NCBI GenBank assembly: GCA_001548435.1
Contig: AP017308.1
Coordinates: forward strand, 2,613,030-2,677,029
Source of the DNA: Leptolyngbya sp. NIES-3755
GTDB lineage: Bacteria > Cyanobacteriota > Cyanobacteriia > Leptolyngbyales > Leptolyngbyaceae
Direction: 5' to 3'
Length of the DNA stretch: 64,000 nucleotides
Part shown: positions 18,296 through 26,899 of the stretch, one piece after another
Position numbering within the stretch: position 1 is the first letter of the stretch
How the letters are laid out: each line of letters begins with the position of its first letter
Notes under the pieces: generated by a model
Databases searched by the model: none
What the model saw: the letters and a program-made list of their open reading frames with translations, nothing else
What the model was told of the DNA's origin: nothing
Position numbers and translations under genes: made by a program

Positions 18296-19699
18296 CTACT
18301 CTACAACTTCTACATCAACCGCTTGCGCTTCGGTTTCGTCGGATTCCTCTACCTCTTCAGGTTCGTCTTTTTTCAAGGTTCCTTCGGGGACAAGCTCGAT
18401 CGATGAATTCGAGGTCAGCCAATCCATGATTTTTTCTTTGAGCAAGTCTTCTTCGACTGCGCCTCTAAGCCGATTCATGTCGATGTCACGTCCTTCCAAT
18501 TCGGTCAGCAGTTCTTGAACTTTATTATTCAGTTCGTCTTCTTCGACCTTGAGCGATTCTTGCTTGGCGACTTCACCGAGCGCGAGGGTGCGCTTGATTC
18601 GCTCGATCGCATCAGGGCGCGATCGCTCTTTCAACATTGGAATCGTGTCCTTATTTAAGAGCCGCTTGATATCGATGCCTTGTTGCTGAAGCTGCATTGC
18701 CGTTTGCGTCACCATATATTCGACTTCGCGTTCGATCATGGTTTCGGGCAATTCCACCTCAACTTGATTCAGCAATTCGTTCAGAACGGCTTCCTCTTTA
18801 TTAGCTTTGGTTTGCTGTTCTGCTTCTTCGGCAAAACGCTTTTCTAAGGATTCGCGCATTTCAGCGATCGTTTCAAATTCGTCACCGCTCGCTTCTTTCG
18901 CAAAGTCGTCATCGACTTCCGGAAGTTCTTTGCCCTTCAATTCTTTGAGCGTAATTTCAAAGGTTGCAGGTCGTCCAGCGAGTTCATCTTGAGGATAATC
19001 TTCGGGAAAAGTAACCGAGATTTCTTTAGTCTCACCAGCATTCATGCCGATGATTCCTTCGATAAAGCCTGGAATAAAGCGACCTTCTTCGAGTTCAAGT
19101 TGGAAATCAGACGCTTCACCACCCGAAACTTCGATTTCTTCTTCACCGTCCACAGGTGTGTACCGACCTTTGAAATCGACAACTGAAACATCACCTTTTT
19201 GAGCGGGGCGATCTTCGATTGGAATTAAAGTCGCCATTTGCTTCCGGTAATCTTCAATCACCGAATCGACTTTTTCTGGATCAGCCTTAATTTCTTCTGC
19301 TTGAAGCGTGAAATCTTTGTACTGCTTTAGCGTGACTTCAGGAGACACATCTACCGATGCCGAGAACGTTAGCGCTTGACCTGGCTCATAGTTAGCGATC
19401 AATTCATCAAACGACGATCGCAATTGGAAGTTTCCTAATGCGTCGATTTTTTCCTGCTCGATCGCTTGTTTCAGCGCAGCATCGACCAATTCTTCGATCA
19501 CAGAGGCTTTAATCCGCGACGCTCCAATGCGTTGGATCAGAACCTGACGCGGTACTTTGCCTTTACGGAACCCCGGAATATTCATCGATCGCGTGAAATC
19601 CTGCACCACGCGATCGTAGGTCTTCTGAGACATCTCTGGCGTAATTTCAATTTCTAACCCGATTTGGCTGGCGGGTAGCTTTTCCTGGGTAACTTTCAT
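18296..19699 (-). CDS. tig: Trigger factor
   Basis: A 467-residue ribosome-associated chaperone and peptidyl-prolyl isomerase. The ribosome-binding signature GFRKGKVP is present near residue 45. The FKBP-like PPIase domain covers about 155-245 (KGDVSVVDFKGRY to FEITLKELKGKELP), and the C-terminal helical chaperone arm follows, ending in a glutamate-rich tail. The ATG at 19699 (MKVTQEKLP) is the family start; an in-frame codon 15 bp upstream was rejected. First gene of the tig-clpP-clpX cluster. Confidence 0.96.
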   Translation of the reverse strand: MKVTQEKLPASQIGLEIEITPEMSQKTYDRVVQDFTRSMNIPGFRKGKVPRQVLIQRIGASRIKASVIEELVDAALKQAIEQEKIDALGNFQLRSSFDELIANYEPGQALTFSASVDVSPEVTLKQYKDFTLQAEEIKADPEKVDSVIEDYRKQMATLIPIEDRPAQKGDVSVVDFKGRYTPVDGEEEIEVSGGEASDFQLELEEGRFIPGFIEGIIGMNAGETKEISVTFPEDYPQDELAGRPATFEITLKELKGKELPEVDDDFAKEASGDEFETIAEMRESLEKRFAEEAEQQTKANKEEAVLNELLNQVEVELPETMIEREVEYMVTQTAMQLQQQGIDIKRLLNKDTIPMLKERSRPDAIERIKRTLALGEVAKQESLKVEEDELNNKVQELLTELEGRDIDMNRLRGAVEEDLLKEKIMDWLTSNSSIELVPEGTLKKDEPEEVEESDETEAQAVDVEVVE

Positions 19700-20006
19700 C
19701 GGCGTAAGTGGCAAAGAATGCGAATTTCTATCAAGCAGTAAGCTATACTAACCGATTCTAGTCACGGTTGCGCGATCCGTTTGGGGGAATCTTAAGGATT
19801 AAACTGACAAAATGACGATGCGATTCTGCGATAATTCAGGGAACACTCTTCACGAAAAGGGTTTCCATTCGAGACTTGAATTCGTGCCCAAAGCGAGTTA
19901 GTCTCTGAAGGAACAGAACAAAATCTTTATTATTTTTATCGAAGTTCACGTAAGCGAAATCTTATTGATGCTTGTCTAGTTTGAAGCCTGTTTGGAGGAA
20001 TTTATT

Positions 20007-21047
20007 TTGGGTCAATCCTATCGAGTAGCGATTTTAGGGGCGACGGGAGCGGTTGGAACTGAACTATTGGAACTGTTAGATCAGCGTAATTTTCCGGTCT
20101 CTGAATTGAAGCTGTTAGCCTCTCCACGATCGGCAGGTTCAACGCTAACTTTTCAGGGCGAGAGTTTAGCGATCGAAGCAGTCAACGAGAATTCGTTTAA
20201 CAATATTGATATCGTGCTGGCTTCGGCAGGCGGATCAATCTCAAAACAATGGGTGAAGGATATCGTGGCGGCGGGAGCCGTGATGATCGATAATTCGAGC
20301 GCGTTTCGGATGCAGCCAGATGTTCCGCTCGTTGTGCCTGAAGTGAATCCAGAAGCAGCCGCGAAACATCAAGGCGTGATTGCCAATCCGAACTGCACCA
20401 CGATTTTGATGTCGGTTGCGGTTTATCCGTTGCATCAAGTCATGCCGATTCGTCGGATTGTGGCATCGACCTATCAATCGGCTTCGGGTGCGGGTGCGCG
20501 AGCGATGGAAGAAGTGAAAACTCAATCGATCGACATTCTTGAAGGCAAATCACCGAAAGCCGAAATTTTGCCGTATCCATTAGCGTTTAACTTATTTCCG
20601 CACAACTCGAAGCTCGATGAATCCGGGTACTGCGAAGAAGAGTTGAAGATGGTAAATGAAACTCGCAAAATCTTCGGAGCGCCAGATCTGAGAATTACTG
20701 CAACTTGTGTACGGGTTCCCGTCTTACGGGCACACTCAGAAGCGATTAACCTAGAGTTTGATAGTCCGTTTGCGGTGGGGAAAGCGCGAGAAATCCTACA
20801 GACAGCACCAGGCGTGAAGCTTGTTGAGGATTGGAGCGCGAACTATTTCCCAATGCCGATCGATGCCAGCGGTAAGGACGAAGTTTTAGTCGGACGGATT
20901 CGCCAAGATATTTCTAACCCGAATGGTCTAGAACTTTGGCTGTGTGGGGATCAGATCCGCAAAGGAGCCGCACTGAACGCGATTCAAATTGCAGAATTAT
21001 TGATTGCAAAGAACTTGCTCAAACCAGCTTTAGCAACGAATCGATAG
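20007..21047 (+). CDS. asd: Aspartate-semialdehyde dehydrogenase
   Basis: A 346-residue NADPH enzyme making aspartate semialdehyde, the branch point to lysine, threonine and methionine. The nucleotide-binding loop GATGAVG is at the N-terminus, the active-site cysteine is in NPNCTT, and the substrate/His segment is RVPVLRAHSEAIN. The start is taken as TTG at 20007 because GGAGGAA lies 6 bp before it; an in-frame TTG at 19992 precedes that ribosome site. It is 24 bp ahead of dapA and divergent from tig across about 300 bp. Confidence 0.94.
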   Translation: MGQSYRVAILGATGAVGTELLELLDQRNFPVSELKLLASPRSAGSTLTFQGESLAIEAVNENSFNNIDIVLASAGGSISKQWVKDIVAAGAVMIDNSSAFRMQPDVPLVVPEVNPEAAAKHQGVIANPNCTTILMSVAVYPLHQVMPIRRIVASTYQSASGAGARAMEEVKTQSIDILEGKSPKAEILPYPLAFNLFPHNSKLDESGYCEEELKMVNETRKIFGAPDLRITATCVRVPVLRAHSEAINLEFDSPFAVGKAREILQTAPGVKLVEDWSANYFPMPIDASGKDEVLVGRIRQDISNPNGLELWLCGDQIRKGAALNAIQIAELLIAKNLLKPALATNR

Positions 21048-21071
21048 TTATAAGAGGAGTTTAAACAGAGT

Positions 21072-21968
21072 GTGGTAAATTTTGGAACTGTTTTGACTGC
21101 CATGATCACGCCATTTACAGCGGATGGAGCAGTCGATTATGATGTCACAGAAAAATTAGCGGCTCATCTAGTCGAGACGGGTACGAATACGATCGTCGTT
21201 TGCGGTACGACCGGAGAATCCCCGACGCTTTCTTGGAATGAAGAATTTGAACTATTCCAAGTTGTGAAAAGTGCGGTTTCGGGTCGTGCGAAAGTGATGG
21301 CGGGAACTGGATCAAACTCGACATCAGAAGCGATCGCAGCAACGAAAAAAGCCGCTAAAATAGGATTGGATGGTTCGTTGCAGGTCGTACCCTACTACAA
21401 TAAGCCGCCACAATCGGGATTGTATGAGCATTTTCGAGCGATCGCGGAATCGTCGGACTTGCCACTGATGCTCTATAACGTACCAGGACGAACTAGCCAG
21501 AATCTTCAGGCTGAAACGGTGGCTCGACTTTCAGAAGTTCCGAATATTGTTGCGATTAAGGAAGCGAGTGGCAATCTAGATCAAGTGAGCCAAATTCGAC
21601 GGATGACCCCGCCTGAATTTGCAATTTATTCTGGAGATGATTCTTTAACCTTACCGATGTTAGCGATCGGTGCAAAAGGTGTCGTTAGCGTTGCCAGCCA
21701 TTTAGTCGGAACGCGATTGCAGCAAATGATCCAAGCATTTGAAAAGGGTCAAGTTCAGAAAGCAACCCAAATCCACTTAGAGCTAATTCCATTGTTCAAA
21801 GCCCTATTCGTCACGACCAATCCGATTCCTGTTAAAGCTGCACTGAGCCTGCAAGGGTGGCAAGTTGGCGCACTTCGTCTACCGCTCTGCGCTCCTGATG
21901 AAGAGGTGAAACGCCAAGTCAAGCAAGTCATGGCGGAACTCAACTTGCTGCAAGCGGTGCACGTCTAA
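21072..21968 (+). CDS. dapA: 4-hydroxy-tetrahydrodipicolinate synthase
   Basis: A 298-residue aldolase-type enzyme that condenses pyruvate with aspartate semialdehyde on the lysine/diaminopimelate path. The catalytic lysine sits in [11 protein letters not shown], the tyrosine in [16 protein letters not shown], and TTGESPTL is the substrate loop. GTG start with AGAGGAG upstream. It sits in an asd-dapA-rnj series, so both lysine enzymes are made together. The N-terminus ([12 protein letters not shown]) is complete. Confidence 0.96.
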   Translation: MVNFGTVLTAMITPFTADGAVDYDVTEKLAAHLVETGTNTIVVCGTTGESPTLSWNEEFELFQVVKSAVSGRAKVMAGTGSNSTSEAIAATKKAAKIGLDGSLQVVPYYNKPPQSGLYEHFRAIAESSDLPLMLYNVPGRTSQNLQAETVARLSEVPNIVAIKEASGNLDQVSQIRRMTPPEFAIYSGDDSLTLPMLAIGAKGVVSVASHLVGTRLQQMIQAFEKGQVQKATQIHLELIPLFKALFVTTNPIPVKAALSLQGWQVGALRLPLCAPDEEVKRQVKQVMAELNLLQAVHV

Positions 21969-22058
21969 AGTTTTCTGCACAACTAAATATTTCACAGTTC
22001 ACAGGATTTTCACTGCCTGCTGAACTCCAAGTTTTTCTCTTAAACCTGAAGGATACTG

Positions 22059-23819
22059 ATGACTCAAAGTAACTCGTCTAACGCACTAAAAATCATTCCG
22101 CTCGGCGGACTTCACGAAATTGGTAAGAATACCTGTGTGTTTGAATACGGCGATGAGATTGTCCTGCTCGATGCAGGTCTCGCCTTCCCAACCGACGGAA
22201 TGCACGGTGTAAATATCGTACTCCCTGACATGACCTATCTGCGTGAGAACCGCGAAAAGATTAAGGGCATGATCATTACTCACGGACACGAAGATCATAT
22301 CGGCGGCATTGCTTTTCACCTGAAGCAGCTAGATATTCCGGTAATGTATGGTCCGCGTCTCGCTCTGGCACTCCTCGAAGGCAAGCTCGAAGAAGCAGGC
22401 GTTTCCGATCGCACTGAACTAAGAACTGTCCGCCCTCGTGACATCGTTCGCATCGGGACGCATTTCTTCGTTGAATTCATTCGGAATACGCACTCAATCG
22501 CGGATAGTTTCACCGTTGCAATCCATACCCCAGTCGGTGTGGTTGTTCACACAGGCGACTTCAAATTCGACCATACTCCGGTCGATGGTGAGAAGTTCGA
22601 CATTCAACGCTTAGCCGAATACGGTGAAAAAGGCGTTCAATGTCTGATCAGCGATTCAACCAACTCTGAAATTCCGGGCTTTACTCCGTCAGAACGATCA
22701 GTATTTCCGAATCTCGATCGAGTTTTCACCCAAGCCAAGGGACGCTTATTAATCACGACCTTTGCTTCATCGGTTCACCGGATCAATATGATTCTGGAAC
22801 TTGCTGAGAAGCATAATCGAGTAGTTTCGGTCTTAGGTCGATCGATGCTCAACGTAATCGCCCACGCCCGAAATCTCGGCTATATCAAGTGTCGCGATGA
22901 TTTACTTCAACCGCTGCACGTTGCACAGAAGACTCCGGATGAGAATGTCTTGATTCTGACCACCGGATCGCAAGGTGAGCCGATGTCAGCCATGACCCGA
23001 ATCGCCAACGGTGAACATCGCCAAGTGAAGATCCGCGAGGGTGACACCGTTGTATTCTCAGCGAATCCGATTCCTGGAAATACGATCGCCGTTGTGAATA
23101 CGATCGACAAACTGATGATGAACGGCGCGAAAGTCGTTTACGGCAAAGATCAAGGCATCCACGTTTCCGGTCACGGCTGCCAAGAAGATCAGAAATTGAT
23201 GTTAGCCCTAACTCGTCCGAAGTTCTTCCTACCTGTCCACGGTGAACATCGGATGCTCATTAAGCACTCCCAAACTGCTCAAAGCACTGGCGTTCCCGCT
23301 GAGAACATGGTGATTATTGACAACGGTGATGTTGTTGAATTGACCAAAGATTCGATTCGCAAAGCTGGCAAAGTTAAGGCTGGTATCGAGTTAGTTGATA
23401 CTTCTCGATCGGGCATGGTAGACGATCGCGTTCTGAAAGAGCGTCAGCAGTTGGCAGGCGATGGAGTTGTTACCGTTGCTGCAACTATCACCAATGAAGG
23501 TCGATTGTTTGCGAAGCCTGATGTGCATTTGCGTGGTGTCGTAACTTCGATGAATCTGGAGCAACTACGATCGAGAATTCAAGACTCGATCGAGTCTGTT
23601 TTAAGCGATCGTTGGAATGAGTTCTACAGCACGTTTGAGGGTCGAGTTGAGATCGATTGGACGGGCTTGCAAGTTCAGATCGAGCGAGAAATTCATCGCT
23701 TGCTGCGGCGAGAGCTTCAAAGCAATCCGCTGCTGGTGTTCTTGATGCAGAATCCTGAACCTGCTGCGGTGAAGGCAACTCCGACTCGTCAACGCGCTAC
23801 GGCGAAAGTGGCTTCTTAG
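22059..23819 (+). CDS. rnj: Ribonuclease J
   Basis: A 586-residue metallo-beta-lactamase/beta-CASP RNase with endonuclease and 5'-3' exonuclease activity. The metal motif THGHEDHIGG is present, further ligands are in RNTHSIADS and VHTGDFKFD, and the beta-CASP region includes HVSGHG and PVHGEHRML. The C-terminal domain (from about 460) is followed by a short basic tail. Coexistence with RNase E is normal in cyanobacteria. Third gene of the asd-dapA-rnj series; a hairpin follows the stop. Confidence 0.95.
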   Translation: MTQSNSSNALKIIPLGGLHEIGKNTCVFEYGDEIVLLDAGLAFPTDGMHGVNIVLPDMTYLRENREKIKGMIITHGHEDHIGGIAFHLKQLDIPVMYGPRLALALLEGKLEEAGVSDRTELRTVRPRDIVRIGTHFFVEFIRNTHSIADSFTVAIHTPVGVVVHTGDFKFDHTPVDGEKFDIQRLAEYGEKGVQCLISDSTNSEIPGFTPSERSVFPNLDRVFTQAKGRLLITTFASSVHRINMILELAEKHNRVVSVLGRSMLNVIAHARNLGYIKCRDDLLQPLHVAQKTPDENVLILTTGSQGEPMSAMTRIANGEHRQVKIREGDTVVFSANPIPGNTIAVVNTIDKLMMNGAKVVYGKDQGIHVSGHGCQEDQKLMLALTRPKFFLPVHGEHRMLIKHSQTAQSTGVPAENMVIIDNGDVVELTKDSIRKAGKVKAGIELVDTSRSGMVDDRVLKERQQLAGDGVVTVAATITNEGRLFAKPDVHLRGVVTSMNLEQLRSRIQDSIESVLSDRWNEFYSTFEGRVEIDWTGLQVQIEREIHRLLRRELQSNPLLVFLMQNPEPAAVKATPTRQRATAKVAS

Positions 23820-23830
23820 GATTTCGCGGA

Positions 23831-23866
23831 TCAGTCGTTGCAATCTGTCACGATCGCAACGACTGA
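23831..23866 (+). terminator. Hairpin after rnj
   Basis: A perfect 11-bp inverted repeat, TCAGTCGTTGC (23831-23841) and GCAACGACTGA (23856-23866). No U-run follows, so it may act as a processing or stabilising hairpin rather than a strict intrinsic terminator. Confidence 0.6.
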
Positions 23867-23914
23867 AAATAGTGCGATCGGCGTGATTCTTGCTATACTC
23901 ACAGAGTAACGAGA

Positions 23915-23987
23915 GGGCATGTAGCTCAGGGGATAGAGCACCAGATTCCGGTTCTGGGTGTCGCAGGTTCGATTCCTGCCATGCTCG
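23915..23987 (+). tRNA. tRNA-Arg (anticodon CCG)
   Basis: A 73-nt cloverleaf. Acceptor arms GGGCATG and CATGCTC pair with G-U wobble, the D arm has AGCTCAGG, and the anticodon stem CCAGA/TCTGG holds the loop TTCCGGT with CCG at 23948-23950, reading CGG. The T arm is GCAGGTTCGATTCCTGC. CCA is not encoded. A TATACT box lies just upstream at 23894. Confidence 0.97.
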
Positions 23988-24003
23988 TTAAGTAGAAATA
24001 TTA

Positions 24004-24039
24004 AAAGCCCTTGAAGGTCTAATAATCTTCAAGGGCTTT
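24004..24039 (+). terminator. Terminator-like hairpin after tRNA-Arg
   Basis: AAAGCCCTTGAAG (24004-24016) pairs perfectly with CTTCAAGGGCTTT (24027-24039), a 13-bp stem with a 10-base loop. The A and T ends make it usable on either strand. Confidence 0.75.
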
Positions 24040-24232
24040 GCTGCTGTGGAGCGCCTGTAGTGCAGCCGGAAGCTGAGGGAATGGCTCATCACATAATTGA
24101 GTCCGGAATTTTAACGCTAAGTGTGACTGTATAAATTGCCTAAAGACATACATAGGAACACTACGTTAAACTAATCGAAATTTGGTGCTAAGAACAATTA
24201 GCCTGTATAGATTGTTGCAAAGGAGTTCCCGA

Positions 24233-24775
24233 ATGTCTAATTTCGTCTATGTCGATAATTCAAATGTTTTCATCGAGGGAAAGCGTGTTAGCGCTGTGAA
24301 GCAGGGTTATGCTTTGGATATATGGGATGCAATGAATAACCGTATTATCGATAACACTTATAGGCTTGATTTTGGTAAGCTACATAGCTTTACCGCAGGA
24401 AGTGACCCTTCAAAGATTAAGAGAGCTGTTTTGTTCGGATCTCGCCCTCCAAAAAGTGATTCTCTTTGGAGTATTGCTGAAAACGTTGGTTTTGAACCCA
24501 TCATCGTAGATCGTAATGTTGCAAACAAAGAGAAAAAAATCGACACAGGTATCGTGACAGAGATGATGCGTGATGCTTACACGAAAATGATTAAAACTGA
24601 TGACATTATCACTCTCGTGGCAGGAGACTCTGATTTCGTTCCTACTATTAGAAGTCTTCGTGGAGATGGATATACAATTGAGGTCTTCTTCTGGAATCAT
24701 GCTTCACAAGAATTGAAGACCTCGTGCGATAGATTCGTTGCTCTTGATCCACACCTCAACTATCTGGGCTACTAA
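24233..24775 (+). CDS. NYN-domain (LabA/DUF88-like) protein
   Basis: A 180-residue protein with the PIN-like NYN fold. Acidic residues expected to bind metal are in YVDNSNVF, KKIDTGIVTEMM and LVAGDSDFVPTI. Family members are predicted RNases; LabA-type members affect clock output in cyanobacteria, but this one has no extra domain and no clock neighbour. The ATG at 24233 is chosen for the AGGAG box at 24220; earlier in-frame codons lack one. The gene has no CGATCG site although its neighbours are rich in them, so it may be acquired. A role in defence or RNA turnover is open. Confidence 0.82.
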   Translation: MSNFVYVDNSNVFIEGKRVSAVKQGYALDIWDAMNNRIIDNTYRLDFGKLHSFTAGSDPSKIKRAVLFGSRPPKSDSLWSIAENVGFEPIIVDRNVANKEKKIDTGIVTEMMRDAYTKMIKTDDIITLVAGDSDFVPTIRSLRGDGYTIEVFFWNHASQELKTSCDRFVALDPHLNYLGY

Positions 24776-24974
24776 CTCAAGTACGACACCACGGCGGCGA
24801 TCGTGTTAACGTGAAAACATTAATACGATCGCTATTTCAACAAATACGCCATCCTCTTCATCCCGTTAAAATAGCGCATACTGATTGAATGCTGCAAAAA
24901 AGCTAATGTCGATCGACACCCATACAAATCCCAGCAGCTAATCAGGAAAGAGATCGCATCTTAACGGAGGTCAG

Positions 24975-25181
24975 ATGAATTCACAGATTCTTGACGAAGT
25001 GATAGAGCAATTACGTGGGATGCCAGAGAACTCTCAGAAGAAAGTTTTGGAGTTTGCTAAAACTCTCAATCACTCTACGATTCGAGGCGTTCCAGGATCT
25101 CAACTTCTGCGCTTTGCAGGCGCGATCGCACCGGATGATATTGCACTGATGCGAGAAGCGATCGAGCAAAATTCATTCTAA
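24975..25181 (+). CDS. Small antitoxin-like protein (orphan)
   Basis: A 68-residue protein starting at ATG after a strong GGAGG box. The helical N-terminus (LDEVIEQLRGMPENSQKKVLEFAKTLN) and the C-terminal LLRFAGAIAPDDIALMREAIEQ match small cyanobacterial proteins commonly found ahead of PIN toxins. No toxin follows; the next gene is a macro-domain protein 42 bp on. It may be an orphan antitoxin, or act with the downstream gene. Identification is by resemblance only. Confidence 0.65.
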   Translation: MNSQILDEVIEQLRGMPENSQKKVLEFAKTLNHSTIRGVPGSQLLRFAGAIAPDDIALMREAIEQNSF

Positions 25182-25222
25182 TTCTCTACTAATTTGCTTG
25201 GCTCACCAGGGTTAGCTTATAA

Positions 25223-25837
25223 ATGGCACATTACCTTGGAGATTGCCAATTGAAACTCATCCTCACCGCCCCGAATCCTTCTCTGTTCGCAGCATTTCAA
25301 GATCAGTTCTCTCGATTTGCGGACGTTGAGATTATTGGCGATCGCTTTGAGTGGATTCCAAATTTTGATTGTTTGGTGAGTCCTGCCAATTCTTTCGGCA
25401 TGATGGACGGTGGAATGGATGCTGCAATTACTCAATTTTTTGGCGTATCCCTAGAGCGAAGAGTTCAGCAGCGAATTCTTGAAGACTATCTTGGTGAACA
25501 ACCTGTCGGAACCTCGTTCATTATTGAAACTGAACATCCGAAACATCCGTTTCTCGCTCATACTCCAACAATGCGAGTTCCCATGTCGATTCAAGGCACA
25601 GATGTTCCTTATATTGCAATGTGGGCGACGCTTTTAGCTGTTCGGCAGCATAATAAGACTTCGCAGAAAGCGATCGAGCGTTTGGTTTGTCCTGGATTTG
25701 GAACGGGAATTGGTCAAGTTCCCTATTCTGAGGCGGCTCGACAAATGGCGATCGCTTACGATCACTTTCTCTATCCACCCAAAGTCATCAACACTTTCGT
25801 TGCCGCATCCAGGCAACTTCAAATCTGGGAAGGTTAA
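25223..25837 (+). CDS. Macro-domain-like protein
   Basis: A 204-residue protein. The segment VSPANSFGMMDGGMDAAITQFFG (start near residue 52) and the later VCPGFGTGIGQVPYSEAARQM are the two hallmark loops of macro domains that bind ADP-ribose or related nucleotides. Such proteins remove or read ADP-ribose from proteins or nucleic acids, for example as antitoxins to DarT. No ADP-ribosyltransferase is adjacent. Both ATG 25223 and an internal position are possible starts; the first is kept. Downstream is a convergent two-gene operon. Confidence 0.78.
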   Translation: MAHYLGDCQLKLILTAPNPSLFAAFQDQFSRFADVEIIGDRFEWIPNFDCLVSPANSFGMMDGGMDAAITQFFGVSLERRVQQRILEDYLGEQPVGTSFIIETEHPKHPFLAHTPTMRVPMSIQGTDVPYIAMWATLLAVRQHNKTSQKAIERLVCPGFGTGIGQVPYSEAARQMAIAYDHFLYPPKVINTFVAASRQLQIWEG

Positions 25838-25871
25838 GCACAACTTCTCCCTCCTGTTGCGCTCTTAGACA

Positions 25872-26393
25872 CTACTCTCTCTTTCTTGCTGCCACTCCCG
25901 CTCCGTATCCACCAATTCCTGAAATTCCTGCAATTATGACTTTCTCTGCAAGCTCTTTGTCCTTCGTTAACCCTGCATATCCAAAAACCATCAAAGCCAG
26001 AACAAGAATCGCTCCTATGCTTAATCTCTTCGTGACCTCGCTAGATTGACTTTTTTTGAAATCTCGCTCGTTCTCTTTTTCGAGGTTATCCAGAGTTTGA
26101 GTTATATGTTCAGAGGTAAGGCGCTTAGCAAGAGATGAGGAGCCAGATGACGATATACGATTCATCGAAATGAGCATCGAAGATACTACCTTCCTTTGAT
26201 CTGGAGGTAAATCTTTCAGTGCTTCGACTACTTCAGTGGGTACAGCATCGTCAGCTTGGCTGTCTGAAGATGTATTGGATGCGGAAGCGGCTAATTCTGT
26301 GTTCTGTTCGCCTGTGGGTTTAGGTGAACTTCCTTTAGCTTCCGGTTCTGGCATATTCTGGTTTTCCACACTGATATCCTGCGCTTCTGACAA
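25872..26393 (-). CDS. Predicted membrane protein, DUF2335-like C-terminus
   Basis: A 173-residue protein. The first 55 residues are disordered and rich in Ser, Glu and Asn. A helical part (LKDLPPDQRKVVSSMLISM, then ITQTLDNLEKENERDF) is followed by two hydrophobic segments (SIGAILVLALMVFGYAGL and KVIIAGISGIGGYGAG), ending in RKRE. This layout resembles DUF2335 membrane proteins, but I am not certain. It is 7 bp downstream of the next gene, so the two form an operon. It has no CGATCG site. Function unknown. Confidence 0.65.
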   Translation of the reverse strand: MSEAQDISVENQNMPEPEAKGSSPKPTGEQNTELAASASNTSSDSQADDAVPTEVVEALKDLPPDQRKVVSSMLISMNRISSSGSSSLAKRLTSEHITQTLDNLEKENERDFKKSQSSEVTKRLSIGAILVLALMVFGYAGLTKDKELAEKVIIAGISGIGGYGAGVAARKRE

Positions 26394-26400
26394 GGATTGG

Positions 26401-26706
26401 CTAATTTAGCATGTCTGTCAGAAGTGCTTCACTAACTTTTTTAAGAGTAAAATCAACATCTTCAAACACACTCTCAATTCTCAAGCTAATCGTGTTTTCA
26501 ACAAAAGTAGAGAATACTTGAGAAACAAGAATCTTATAAACCTCATCGCTGATTTCGTCCTCTGTGTACAAATACTTCAAATAGGATAAAATTCCCTTCA
26601 AAGCTTCCACGTTGACCGCCTCATATTCTCGGCGTTGAGACGACCCATTGAGGGAGGATTTTGAAGTATCCCTACTTCTTTTAGCTGACTTGCTAATTGT
26701 AGCCAT
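26401..26706 (-). CDS. Hypothetical protein, first gene of a two-gene operon
   Basis: A 101-residue protein not recognised. The N-terminal 30 residues are basic and Ser/Arg-rich (KSAKRSRDTSKSSLNGSSQRRE). The remainder is predicted helical, with VEALKGILSYLKYLYTEDEISDEVYKILVSQVF, typical of a short protein-interaction domain. No membrane segment. The membrane protein gene follows after 7 bp, so the pair likely works together. No CGATCG site, in contrast with the surrounding chromosome. Confidence 0.6.
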   Translation of the reverse strand: MATISKSAKRSRDTSKSSLNGSSQRREYEAVNVEALKGILSYLKYLYTEDEISDEVYKILVSQVFSTFVENTISLRIESVFEDVDFTLKKVSEALLTDMLN

Positions 26707-26861
26707 CTGAAAGATCCCTCATTATATCGAGATACATAAATAACAGCAATATCTCCCTGTATCGCCAGTATTATGACTCGTTTGATCGCTTAATTCAAGT
26801 ATTTCCTGTAAGGAAAAATAAGTGCAAGTACTTCCAGATTCTAAGATCAAGTTAGCGAGGG

Positions 26862-26891
26862 AAAAAGAGCGATCGCACAATACGATCGCTC
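26862..26891 (-). terminator. Glutamate synthase intrinsic terminator
   Basis: On the minus strand GAGCGATCG pairs perfectly with CGATCGCTC across a 7-base loop, followed by TTTTTC. The stem is built from HIP1-type GCGATCG cores. It starts 9 bases after the gene's stop. Confidence 0.9.
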
Positions 26892-26899
26892 CCTCTTCA

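Noticed and set aside
24797-24842. Inverted repeat GCGATCGT...ACGATCGC as a special site
   Set aside because: Both arms are HIP1-type cores, which are very frequent here; at most a weak terminator for the NYN gene.
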